The notes under the pieces were generated by a model. That model had not been told where the DNA came from, made no database searches, and worked only from the letters and a program-made list of their open reading frames with translations. A program made the position numbers and the translations under genes. This document shows, piece after piece, positions 1 through 7,128 of a stretch of 64,000 bases of DNA (its first letter is position 1; every line of letters begins with the position of its first letter). Origin of the DNA: Streptomyces sp. ISL-36 (GTDB lineage Bacteria; Actinomycetota; Actinomycetes; Streptomycetales; Streptomycetaceae); the NCBI RefSeq assembly GCF_018614205.1, contig NZ_JAGGOS010000048.1, forward strand, positions 1 to 64,000, given 5' to 3'.

Positions 1-1265
1 GGCGGGGGCGGGGGCGGGGCGATGGGGGTGTGCGCCTCGGGACCGGGGACGTACGCCATCGCGGGCGCGGGCGAACCGGTCGTGAAGACCGGCGCGGGCG
101 CGGTGGCGGCACCGCGCTCGAGCCGGTCGATCCTGGCCTGCAGCGAGCGCTCGTCGTCGAAGGCGGCGGGCAGCAGCACGCGCGCGCAGATCAGCTCCAG
201 CTGCAGCCGCGGCGAGGTGGCCCCGCGCATCTCGGTCAGCCCCGCGTTGACGAGGTCGGCCGCCCGGCTCAGCTCGGCGGCTCCGAAGACGGAGGCCTGG
301 GCCTGCATGCGTTCGACGACGTCCACCGGGGCGTCGATGAGCCCCTTGTCGGCGGCGTCGGGCACGGCGGCGAGGATCACCAGATCGCGCAGCCGCTCCA
401 GCAGATCGGCGACGAAGCGACGCGGATCGTTGCCGCCCTCGACGACGCGGTCCACGACCTCGAAGGCGGCGGCCCCGTCGCCGGCCGCGAAAGCGTCCAC
501 GACGGAGTCGAGGAGCGCCCCGTCCGTGTACCCGAGCAGTGACGTCGCCATGGCGTATGTCACACCGTCGTCCGCCGCGCCGGCCAGCAGCTGGTCCATG
601 ACGGACATCGAGTCACGCACGGAGCCGGCACCGGCGCGCACGACGAGCGGCAGCACCCCGTCCTCGACGGGGATGCCCTCCTGTCCGCAGACCTCTCCCA
701 GGTAGTCCCGCAGCGTGCCGGGGGGAACGAGCCGGAAGGGGTAGTGGTGGGTCCGCGACCGGATGGTCCCGATGACCTTCTCGGGCTCGGTGGTGGCAAA
801 AATGAACTTCAGGTGCTCCGGCGGCTCCTCGACCACCTTCAGCAGGGCGTTGAAGCCCGCCGAGGTGACCATGTGCGCCTCGTCGATGATGTAGATCTTG
901 TACCGGCTCGACGCGGGCCCGAAGAACGCCTTCTCCCGCAGGTCACGGGCGTCGTCCACACCACCGTGCGAAGCGGCGTCGATCTCGATGACATCGATCG
1001 ACCCCGGCCCGTTCCGCGCCAGGTCACGGCAGGACTGGCACTCCCCGCAGGGCGTGGGCGTAGGACCCTGCTCACAGTTCAGGCAGCGGGCGAGGATGCG
1101 CGCGCTGGTCGTCTTGCCACATCCACGGGGACCGCTGAAGAGGTACGCGTGATTGACCCGGTTGTTGCGCAGGGCCTGCTGCAACGGGTCGGTGACATGC
1201 TCCTGCCCGATGACCTCGGCGAAGGACTCGGGGCGGTAGCGGCGGTACAGCGCGAGAGACGACAC
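1..1265 (-). CDS. dnaX: DNA polymerase III gamma/tau subunit (3'-truncated by window)
   Basis: This is the clamp-loader ATPase of the replicative polymerase. Reading the minus strand from a GTG at 1265 gives SSLALYRRYRPESFAEVIGQ, the usual N-terminus in streptomycetes. It is followed by a Walker A motif (GPRGCGKTT), a four-cysteine zinc module (C-x8-C-x2-C-x2-C, starting LNCEQGPTPTPCGECQSC), the DEAH-type Walker B (IIDEAH) and the sensor region (FIFATTEPEKV). The last visible codons enter a proline-rich linker, so about 420 N-terminal residues are in view and the tau part lies off the window. The SRP RNA gene is directly upstream on the same strand. Identity is secure from motif order and near-textbook sequence. 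Confidence 0.97.
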   Translation of the reverse strand, partial: MSSLALYRRYRPESFAEVIGQEHVTDPLQQALRNNRVNHAYLFSGPRGCGKTTSARILARCLNCEQGPTPTPCGECQSCRDLARNGPGSIDVIEIDAASHGGVDDARDLREKAFFGPASSRYKIYIIDEAHMVTSAGFNALLKVVEEPPEHLKFIFATTEPEKVIGTIRSRTHHYPFRLVPPGTLRDYLGEVCGQEGIPVEDGVLPLVVRAGAGSVRDSMSVMDQLLAGAADDGVTYAMATSLLGYTDGALLDSVVDAFAAGDGAAAFEVVDRVVEGGNDPRRFVADLLERLRDLVILAAVPDAADKGLIDAPVDVVERMQAQASVFGAAELSRAADLVNAGLTEMRGATSPRLQLELICARVLLPAAFDDERSLQARIDRLERGAATAPAPVFTTGSPAPAMAYVPGPEAHTPIAPPPPP

Positions 1266-1412
1266 GTATACGAGGTTATAGGCGCCCACCGACAACCCGA
1301 GAACGCCGGAAACCCGGGACCACCGGAAACCGGGGCCGGGCATCGGGCTGGGGGCATCAGGCCGGGGGCATCGAGCAGGGTCGCCGGGCCGGGGCATCGG
1401 CCGGGAACGCAA

Positions 1413-1506
1413 GCGCCCCCCACGCACCCGCCAGAGCCGACCTACCCTTGCTGCCTTCCGGCCCTGGGGGAGTTCAGTCAGATAGCGCCACGTGAGGGGC
1501 TGCGCC
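1413..1506 (-). ncRNA. ffs: Small signal recognition particle RNA (4.5S type)
   Basis: The minus strand carries the diagnostic SRP domain IV core GGCCGGAAGGCAGCAAGGGTA, closed by a long hairpin. The outer helix pairs GCGC..CCCCTCACGT near 1505 with GTGCGTGGGGGGCGC near 1413. The RNA binds Ffh for co-translational membrane targeting. The ends are inferred from the terminal helix and may be off by a few bases. Its position upstream of dnaX is the usual one in Streptomyces. Confidence 0.93.
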
Positions 1507-1623
1507 CAGGGTACCCGATCCCGGACCCCTGACGATCCCCCGGGGCCGGTCCCGGAATCCCGAGGTGGATCGGTCGTGGATCAGGTTCGCGAGCACTCCT
1601 CAACGTCTTGTATTGTTTGCCGC

Positions 1624-1711
1624 GGAGGATTCGCCTAGAGGCCTAGGGCGCACGCTTGGAAAGCGTGTTGGGGGCAACCCCTCACGAGTTCGAATCTCGT
1701 ATCCTCCGCCA
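1624..1711 (+). tRNA. tRNA-Ser(GGA)
   Basis: A complete class II tRNA with acceptor stem GGAGGAT/ATCCTCC, anticodon loop TTGGAAA (anticodon GGA, reading UCC and UCU), a long variable arm (TTGGGGGCAACCCCTCA), a T arm with GTTCGAATC, discriminator G and an encoded CCA. It is the integration target of the adjacent element. The stretch from the anticodon loop to the CCA (1656-1711) is duplicated at 27420-27475, so the 3' half here is element-derived yet restores the gene. A TATTGT near 1611 could be its -10 box. Confidence 0.97.
1656..1711 (+). repeat. Left attachment site (56-bp direct repeat, copy 1)
   Basis: Identical to 27420-27475. Identity starts in the anticodon loop (TTGGAAAG) and ends at the encoded CCA. 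The base before it is C here (intact anticodon stem) and T at the right copy, which marks the left limit of shared sequence. This is the expected product of tyrosine-recombinase integration into a tRNA anticodon-loop site. Confidence 0.95.
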
Positions 1712-1727
1712 CGGCTCACCAGCCGAA

Positions 1728-1764
1728 ACGAAGGTCCCGACCGCTGAGCGGTCGGGACCTTCGT
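1728..1764 (+). terminator. Strong hairpin after tRNA-Ser, element-derived
   Basis: A near-perfect inverted repeat with arms of about 17 bp (CGAAGGTCCCGACCGCT and its complement) and a minimal loop. It lies 17 bp inside the element, so the element supplies a new terminator for the tRNA it captures. The original one is now at 27499. Confidence 0.8.
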
Positions 1765-1768
1765 CGTT

Positions 1769-1791
1769 CCGTGGTTGCAGTTTTGGTTGCA
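1769..1791 (+). repeat. Subterminal direct repeat, left copy
   Basis: A 23-bp sequence containing GTGGTTGCAGTT and a second TGGTTGCA, i.e. two GGTTGCA boxes. It recurs at 27301-27323 with one mismatch and in the same orientation. It starts 58 bp inside the left attachment site. Position and internal duplication suit integrase arm-type binding sites; this function is inferred. Confidence 0.65.
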
Positions 1792-1932
1792 GTTCCTTCC
1801 GGGAAGCACCTCCGGAGCGGCGAGGAGCCCATGCCGCTCGTCCTCGGCGCGGCGGGTTACCGCTGGCCGGGAGAGGGTGTATGGAGGAAGCCTGTGCGGA
1901 CGAGACGTCCGCGAGGTCAGGCGGGGTGGTTG

Positions 1933-2874
1933 ATGGCGGGCGGGGCACATGAGGAGCTGGCGCGACTTGGCCAGCTAGGCGATCTTGGCCTTGAGCTGCT
2001 GCGGCGCGTGGGCCGTCAAGTGGCACGGACTCAGGGGTTCCCGCCGCCCGACGGGCACAACTCTTGGACCGACGAGGCCGTCGACGAGCTCTTGTTCGAG
2101 ATGATCAGCAAGAAGGAGGAGCAGTTCCTTTTGAACTGCTTCCTGAAGACGGTCGACGACACGTCCCTGGAGAAGATGTTCTTCACATCGATCAGGTACT
2201 TCCTGATCGATCAGGCAAAGGGCACCGAGCGAGGGAAACTGCGTCGACGGTTTGCCTCGCGCCTTGACGAGGATGACCGATTCCGCAAGGTACCTGGGGC
2301 TTCGCCTCGCTGGACCCTGGTCTCGCATCCGCCCGACGCCGTCTGGCAGGGCGATCTCGACGAACTGGTCCAGGCCGCTTGGGGCGTACACGGGGTGTGG
2401 ATCACCGCGTGGAATCACTCCGGGCCTACGCCGAAGCAGACCGTGCACGCCCTGATGACGGTACTCATTGCGATCCTTGACGCCGCCGGGGGAGCGGTCC
2501 GGGAGGAGGATCTCGCCAAGGTGCTCGAAGCCCGCTTCGAGTTGCTCACGCCTCCCCAGTTCACCCCCCTGTACGCGGACGAGGGCATCCTCATCAACTC
2601 CATCGCCGACTCGGCGAAGGACGCCGATCCGGTGGCAGCAGAGACTGTAGCGGGGGAAATCTGGCAGGCGATGTCCCAACAGGAGCGCCGACTTCTGCCT
2701 CACCTTGACGACGCTCCAACGGAGGTCGCCAATCTGCTGGGACTTGGACGCCACCAGGCGTCAGCGATCATGGACGCCTTGCGTGAAAAGCTCAGACTGG
2801 CGCTGACGAGCGACGGAAGCGACCCGGGCGACGTCGTCGCAGCGTTGCTGCGCCGGGGCGAGGAACCCCCCTGA
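1933..2874 (+). CDS. Sigma-factor-like regulatory protein
   Basis: A 313-aa protein, first gene of the left cargo. Residues about 45-110 (FFTSIRYFLIDQAKGTERG, then an arginine-rich run) resemble sigma region 2, where a helical bundle ends in a basic linker. The C-terminal part (EVANLLGLGRHQASAIMDAL, about residues 265-290) reads as a region-4 helix-turn-helix. The middle (about 115-250) is unlike any domain I recognise and is longer than in an ECF sigma factor. I chose ATG 1933, where protein-like sequence begins. ATG 1831 has a better Shine-Dalgarno (GAGGAG) but adds a low-quality leader. It is followed by an HTH protein and a metallopeptidase, which suggests a signalling unit. The sigma assignment is tentative. 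Confidence 0.55.
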   Translation: MAGGAHEELARLGQLGDLGLELLRRVGRQVARTQGFPPPDGHNSWTDEAVDELLFEMISKKEEQFLLNCFLKTVDDTSLEKMFFTSIRYFLIDQAKGTERGKLRRRFASRLDEDDRFRKVPGASPRWTLVSHPPDAVWQGDLDELVQAAWGVHGVWITAWNHSGPTPKQTVHALMTVLIAILDAAGGAVREEDLAKVLEARFELLTPPQFTPLYADEGILINSIADSAKDADPVAAETVAGEIWQAMSQQERRLLPHLDDAPTEVANLLGLGRHQASAIMDALREKLRLALTSDGSDPGDVVAALLRRGEEPP

Positions 2875-2887
2875 CGTCCGGCGAGTG

Positions 2888-2906
2888 ACGTCGTTTGTCC
2901 ATAGTG
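2888..2906 (+). promoter_or_regulatory. Shared 19-bp promoter-like motif, copy 1
   Basis: The sequence ACGTCGTTTGTCC followed by ATAGTG lies 35 bp before the next start codon. It matches 4919-4937 at 16 of 19 positions. The two copies precede the HTH-peptidase pair and the CD-NTase operon. It could be the promoter read by the neighbouring sigma-like protein, or an operator for the HTH protein. Confidence 0.5.
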
Positions 2907-2941
2907 GAAACAGACCGCCGTGAGGAATTGGGGGCCGCCCG

Positions 2942-3859
2942 ATGAGTCAGCCATCGAGCAGCGCATACGAGCGGCTGCGCGCTGCGACAGCCCGGCTGGC
3001 CGTTCCAGAAGTGGTCCGCGCCACAACAGCAGCCCCCCCTGGGGACCCTTGTCCAGGGCAGATCTGGCGTGCCGTATGGGACGACGTCGTCGAGATCGTG
3101 GCCGTCACCGCGGTAGATGCCACCACCGTCTTTGCCTTGCCGGTCTCATTGGAGACCCGCTTCCACGACTCGCAAACATTGCTGCTGCCAGCCTCAGCCT
3201 CCACCCTGAACCAGCCCCTGGCGTTGTGGTGCGGCCTGGCCAGCCGCCTGCCTTGGTGTGTCCTGGACCGGCAGGTCAGCCAGCTGTCCGTCCCGCTGGA
3301 CGCCGAAGGCTCTCCCACCCCGACTGCGACCGAGTATCGCTACGGCAGCCCCATCCCCAGTGCAGCAGCGCAGGCGTCCGAATTCCGCGCCGTCCTGGCT
3401 GACACCATGGACGTGCTCACTTTGGCGCATTGGGCACCACAGGGCAGCGGCGACCTGGCCGTGTTGCTGAAGCAGCGTGGCCTGGGACCCGCCGGCCTGA
3501 TCCAGCACCTGGGCATTGAGCCACCCCGCGCCCTCGCCCTTCTACGTGCGAGGACACCGCTCACCCCGCGCGAGGCCAGCCTCCTCGCACCGGTCCTGGG
3601 GCTTCCTCTGGATGACGTTCTGGCTGCCAATCCGCCACTTCCTGATGATCTGGTCCACGAGCTGAGCCGTCCGGCTCGGCGTGGGCAGATCCGTCGCCTC
3701 GCGCAGCTCACCAACACCACCGAAGACGACGCTCGCCAGCAGGCGCTCTTTGCCACCCTTGCCCTGGCAGCGAGGCAGGAACGCCCTGCCGAGGCGGACT
3801 GGCCCGCCCGCGTGGACCGCTTTTTCGACGTCCACCTCAGTCAAGGGGGGCAACAGTGA
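2942..3859 (+). CDS. HTH-containing partner of ImmA/IrrE peptidase
   Basis: A 305-aa protein. The N-terminal half (residues about 38-120, starting PGQIWRAVWDDVVEIVAV) is beta-rich by eye and faintly like PemK/MazF-fold openings, but catalytic residues cannot be assigned. Residues about 172-228 (LLKQRGLGPAGLIQHLGI..) look like an XRE-type helix-turn-helix with helices ending LGLPLDDVLAA. It overlaps the downstream metallopeptidase by GTGA, so the two are translationally coupled, as is usual for an HTH repressor and the IrrE-type protease that cleaves it. The motif at 2888 lies just upstream. The family is not recognised with certainty; the repressor role is an inference from pairing. Confidence 0.55.
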   Translation: MSQPSSSAYERLRAATARLAVPEVVRATTAAPPGDPCPGQIWRAVWDDVVEIVAVTAVDATTVFALPVSLETRFHDSQTLLLPASASTLNQPLALWCGLASRLPWCVLDRQVSQLSVPLDAEGSPTPTATEYRYGSPIPSAAAQASEFRAVLADTMDVLTLAHWAPQGSGDLAVLLKQRGLGPAGLIQHLGIEPPRALALLRARTPLTPREASLLAPVLGLPLDDVLAANPPLPDDLVHELSRPARRGQIRRLAQLTNTTEDDARQQALFATLALAARQERPAEADWPARVDRFFDVHLSQGGQQ

Positions 3860-4878
3860 ACTATCTCCGTCGCGCCGCAGCACGAGCTCAGGCCCAGGCC
3901 ATGCTGACCGTGTTGCATCGCGACCACGCCGATGCCATTCAGCGGCTGGGCGCCAGCGCCCTGCACGAGCTGCGCCAGTGGCCTGATCTGGAGGTCAGGG
4001 AGATACCCGACGCGCGATCCGGCAAGGGGTGCAGCGTCTCCGGCGCCTATTTCGCCGGTACTCCTGCTGTCCTCGCGGTCGCCGCCTCCGCGAGACTGGC
4101 CCGCCGCGATTTCACCGCGCTCCATGAGCTGGGCCACCACCTGCAGCAGACCATGGTGGAACTCATGGACGTCCTGCTCGACCAGCCCGACGGTGGCACC
4201 ACCCTGGAGGAATCGGCGTGCGACGCCTTCGCCGCCGACATCCTCCTGCCCCAGACGCTCGCCGATCAGCACATCACTGAGGCTGGACCTACCGCCGACG
4301 CCGCTGTCGCCTTGTGGCGGTCCAGCAACGCCTCCCGCATGGCGACATGCGTCAAAGCCAGCGAACGCCTCCCCGCCCCCGGCCATGTCCTGCTTATCGA
4401 CTCTGACGGAGCCCTGGCCTTCGCTGCCTCCCACGGGCTGCCCCCGCTGCGCCGCGGCAGTGACCAGAGTCACGTCCCGGTTCTCCGTACTGCCCTGTCC
4501 GGCTGCGGCCGTACCGAGGGACGGGGACGACTTGCCTATCGCGACGGGATCCTCGGCGAGGAGCTTTACCTACAGACCGCAGAAATGGGCGGCTACCTCC
4601 TCGCCATCGCCGTCACCGACCTCGCCCCCTGGAAAACGTTTGCGCCCTCCGCCCGGCAGACCGGGCCCGAGCCCACCGAGTACACGTGCGCTCACTGTGG
4701 GGAGGACTTCACCTCCTACGCCCCCGCTTGCGCCCGCTGCGAGTCCGCCCCGTGCCCCGACTGCCGTCGATGTGGCTGCGACCGCAAGGTTTCCGAGCGG
4801 CAGTGCACAGCCTGTTTCGTCGTACACCCTCTGGCCATGTTCGACGGCGCCAGTGCGCGCTGCCGCGATTGCGACTGA
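3856..4878 (+). CDS. ImmA/IrrE-type metallopeptidase with zinc-ribbon tail
   Basis: A 340-aa protein. The zinc peptidase signature HELGHH is at residues 90-95 and a likely third ligand is in EESACDAFAADILLP (about residue 118), as in ImmA/IrrE proteins that cleave HTH repressors. The tail (about residues 275-340) has eight or more cysteines in CxxC pairs (CAHCGEDF, CARC, CPDCRRCGC, CTAC, CRDC), i.e. one or two zinc ribbons. The GTG start overlaps the previous stop codon. CBASS systems can be controlled by an HTH protein plus such a protease (CapH/CapP), and this gene sits directly before a CD-NTase operon. The substrate is presumably the upstream HTH protein (inference). Confidence 0.82.
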   Translation: MNYLRRAAARAQAQAMLTVLHRDHADAIQRLGASALHELRQWPDLEVREIPDARSGKGCSVSGAYFAGTPAVLAVAASARLARRDFTALHELGHHLQQTMVELMDVLLDQPDGGTTLEESACDAFAADILLPQTLADQHITEAGPTADAAVALWRSSNASRMATCVKASERLPAPGHVLLIDSDGALAFAASHGLPPLRRGSDQSHVPVLRTALSGCGRTEGRGRLAYRDGILGEELYLQTAEMGGYLLAIAVTDLAPWKTFAPSARQTGPEPTEYTCAHCGEDFTSYAPACARCESAPCPDCRRCGCDRKVSERQCTACFVVHPLAMFDGASARCRDCD

Positions 4879-4918
4879 ACTGAACCCTCGGTCCCACGCC
4901 TCCCTCTACTGCCGAGTT

Positions 4919-4937
4919 ACGTCGTCTGTCCCCAGTG
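4919..4937 (+). promoter_or_regulatory. Shared 19-bp promoter-like motif, copy 2
   Basis: The sequence ACGTCGTCTGTCC followed by CCAGTG lies 98 bp before the CD-NTase start. It agrees with the copy at 2888 at 16 of 19 positions, in the same orientation. The surrounding intergenic DNA (4879-5035) shows no other similarity, so the match looks functional and not a duplication. Confidence 0.5.
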
Positions 4938-5035
4938 AAGGCGCCCGCACCAGGCGCACCACAACATTCAGAACCGCGGCGCCGGCACCGGGCACCACGC
5001 TCTCCGAGGCCGGCAGAAACGAGCACAACGGCACT

Positions 5036-6040
5036 ATGAACGGCAGCACGAAGGGCGCATTCGACGCCTACGACGAGGAACTCAACCTCGACGCCCACGA
5101 ACGCAAGAACGCCCAGAAGCGGCACAACGACATCACCGACCTCCTGGTGAGCGCCGGTCTGTCCATCGGCACCTTCCTGCAAGGCAGCTTCGCTCGCAAG
5201 ACCATGCTGAAGCCGCTCAAGGACGTCGACATGGTCATCCGGATGCACCCGCGGCTGAAGGAGATCCTGCGCCGGCCCGGTGGTCCCGCCCATGCGATGC
5301 ACCTCATCCGCGAGGCTCTTGCCGACGAGTATCCCGAAGCCCAGTTCGACGTGGACGACACCCCGGCCCACGCCCTCCAGGTCACCTTCCCGGATCTCGA
5401 CTTCACTTTCGACCTGGTACCCGCGCTCGACGAGGATGACGGCGAGATCGTCTACATCGCCGACCGGGAGAATGACACCTGGGAGTGGTCCAACACCCGT
5501 ACCCTCAACGGGATCATCAGCACTCGCAACCAGGCCACCGGCGGACGGTTCGTTCACCAGGTCCGCATGCTGAAGTCCTACAAGAAGGACGACGTCATCC
5601 TCGGCGACACCTGCGGTCTTCTGTGGGAAGCCCTCGCCTATGACGCCGTCACCGGACCGCTCGAACACTCGCAGGCCCTAGCCGTAACCCTCGCCCACGC
5701 TGCCCAAGCGGTCACACGCCCGGTGCTCGACCCCACCGGCGTCGACGACCTCACCGCTAACTGGACGACTGCGCAGCGCACGGCCTACTCCACCGCCCTG
5801 GCCACCGCTGCTCGCCGGGCGGCCGAGGCGCGGCGTCTGGAAGAGGACGGGCAACACGCCGCCGCCATCGAGATCTGGCACGACCTGCTCGGCACCCCGT
5901 TCCCGGCCGGCGAGACTCAGAGTGCCGCCGATGCGCTGCGTGCCCTGACAGCCGGCAGCATCACCTCCACCGGCCGCGCCGTCACCTCGCCGCGCGGTCA
6001 GCAGCCCTCTCGCCCGGTCCGGTCATGGCGTACCCGCTGA
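5036..6040 (+). CDS. CD-NTase (cGAS/DncV-like nucleotidyltransferase), CBASS
   Basis: A 334-aa nucleotidyltransferase that would make a cyclic oligonucleotide alarm signal on phage infection. The Pol-beta core is clear: GS at residues 50-51 (FLQGSFARKT), the DVD metal pair at 63-65 (PLKDVDMVI) and the third acid near 126 (FTFDLVPA). HQVRMLKSYKK fits the helical half of the fold. The frame is open from 3932, but ATG 5036 gives the family-length protein; the upstream part is a shadow of the peptidase gene. The E2-like gene starts inside its last 16 bp. The order CD-NTase, E2, membrane protein matches short type II CBASS. The nucleotide product cannot be predicted. Confidence 0.88.
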   Translation: MNGSTKGAFDAYDEELNLDAHERKNAQKRHNDITDLLVSAGLSIGTFLQGSFARKTMLKPLKDVDMVIRMHPRLKEILRRPGGPAHAMHLIREALADEYPEAQFDVDDTPAHALQVTFPDLDFTFDLVPALDEDDGEIVYIADRENDTWEWSNTRTLNGIISTRNQATGGRFVHQVRMLKSYKKDDVILGDTCGLLWEALAYDAVTGPLEHSQALAVTLAHAAQAVTRPVLDPTGVDDLTANWTTAQRTAYSTALATAARRAAEARRLEEDGQHAAAIEIWHDLLGTPFPAGETQSAADALRALTAGSITSTGRAVTSPRGQQPSRPVRSWRTR

Positions 6041-6570
6041 ACCAGGTTCTCGCCGCCCCTGCCGAAGCCGCGAACCACCTGCTCCACGCCAGCACCGTCT
6101 ACGGCGTGGAGCAGGCGATCGGCCGCACTGGCCCCGGCGGATCGGCGCTGCTCGAACTCACCCTTCGCCCGCTCCCCGCCCTGGAACGTGAGAACTATCC
6201 GGTCGAGCGCGTACGCGTGGTCATCCGCCCCGACCACACGGTCCATGCCTTCCCCCTCGTCTCCGCCAACCGTGCCTTCAAGCACCGCAACCCGCCACCT
6301 CTGCAGGACCTGTGTCTGCAGTACCCCAGCGACGATGCTGCCCTGCGGTGGATTCCCGAGGACGGTCTCGAGCCTTTGGTCACGCTCGTCCACCGGCATC
6401 TGCTATACGAAGAGGCTTGGCGTCGTACCGGCACCTGGCCAGCTGAAGACGCCCCGCACGGTCAACCCGCCCACGGCAGCCACCCGCTGCGCACCCCCGA
6501 GACAGAGCAGGAGGCTCGCCGATGGGCTCGGCACCCCTCACCGCACCCCCAGCGACGTCCACAACAATGA
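6025..6570 (+). CDS. E2-like protein, CBASS accessory
   Basis: A 181-aa protein. It carries the bacterial E2 pattern of CBASS: a short Cys loop (LQDLCLQYP, Cys97), Trp109 (LRWIP), then LVHRHLLYEE (His123) and GTWPAEDAPHG (Trp138, His145). No E1/JAB partner is present, as in short type II systems. In related systems the E2 forms a thioester with the C-terminus of the CD-NTase and primes it. It overlaps the CD-NTase gene by 16 bp and the next gene by ATGA, so the three are coupled. Confidence comes from motif spacing plus context. Confidence 0.78.
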   Translation: MAYPLNQVLAAPAEAANHLLHASTVYGVEQAIGRTGPGGSALLELTLRPLPALERENYPVERVRVVIRPDHTVHAFPLVSANRAFKHRNPPPLQDLCLQYPSDDAALRWIPEDGLEPLVTLVHRHLLYEEAWRRTGTWPAEDAPHGQPAHGSHPLRTPETEQEARRWARHPSPHPQRRPQQ

Positions 6571-7085
6571 CGGCCGTCCTCCTCGTCCTAGGCTCCTCCG
6601 TCGTCGCAGCAGCCCTCGGACACGTCCTCACCGGCTTGCGCACCGGCGCCACCATCCGCCGCGACCGCTATGCCGCCGCCGTCAAACTCCTCGTCGCTCG
6701 CATCGAGTACCCCTACCGGATACGCCGCCGCACCAGCGACGAGCCGGAGGTCCTCACCACTCTGGCCGCCGCTGGACACGACCTCCAAGAAAGCCTCGCC
6801 GAGACCCGAGCCTGGATCGCAACGGAAAGCACTGTGCTCAGCGAGGTCTTCGACCACTGCCTTACTCAGCTCGACGCCCCCTTCAAGCAGGCTTGCGCTG
6901 ACGCCTGGAACGCGGCTCCCGTCACCACAGCCGCGGGCATGAACCTGGGCGGCTTCGGGGTGGGTAACCAGCAGCACCTCGCCACCACGATGGAGCGCGC
7001 TCTCGCCTACCGCTTCGGGCTTCGCCGCCTCATGCCCTCCTGGCTCCTCCGCCATCTCTTTAAGAGGAGCGGGCTCCTGCCTTAG
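6567..7085 (+). CDS. Single-TM candidate CBASS effector
   Basis: A 172-aa protein from the ATG that overlaps the E2 stop (ATGA). ATG 6522 is possible but lies inside the E2 gene. An N-terminal membrane helix (residues about 2-20, AVLLVLGSSVVAAALG) is followed by a soluble region with YPYRIRRRTSDEPEVLTTLA and GHDLQESLAETRAWIATE. Then come predicted helices and a conserved-looking MNLGGFGVGNQQHL. There is no second obvious TM segment, no TIR, nuclease, phospholipase or SAVED motif. By position it should be the killing effector, anchored in the membrane. The fold is not recognised, so it may be an undescribed effector family. Confidence 0.6.
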   Translation: MTAVLLVLGSSVVAAALGHVLTGLRTGATIRRDRYAAAVKLLVARIEYPYRIRRRTSDEPEVLTTLAAAGHDLQESLAETRAWIATESTVLSEVFDHCLTQLDAPFKQACADAWNAAPVTTAAGMNLGGFGVGNQQHLATTMERALAYRFGLRRLMPSWLLRHLFKRSGLLP

Positions 7086-7090
7086 CAACC

Positions 7091-7104
7091 CCCGCTTTCG
7101 CGGG
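7091..7104. terminator. Short hairpin between convergent genes
   Basis: CCCGC-TTTC-GCGGG lies in the 43-bp gap between the CBASS effector and the convergent integrase gene. It is GC-rich without a T-run, so it is a weak candidate for ending either transcript. Confidence 0.4.
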
Positions 7105-7128
7105 CCTCACCAGGAGGGCGTCAGTGCG

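Noticed and set aside
1771..1932. N-terminal extension of the sigma-like protein from 1771
   Set aside because: This stretch contains the subterminal repeat and codes for low-quality sequence. Protein-like composition starts near 1933.
3932..6040. A 702-codon frame that could suggest a large fusion with the CD-NTase
   Set aside because: The part before 5036 is out of frame with the metallopeptidase and has Pro/Ser-rich shadow composition. The CD-NTase has its own ATG at the expected length.
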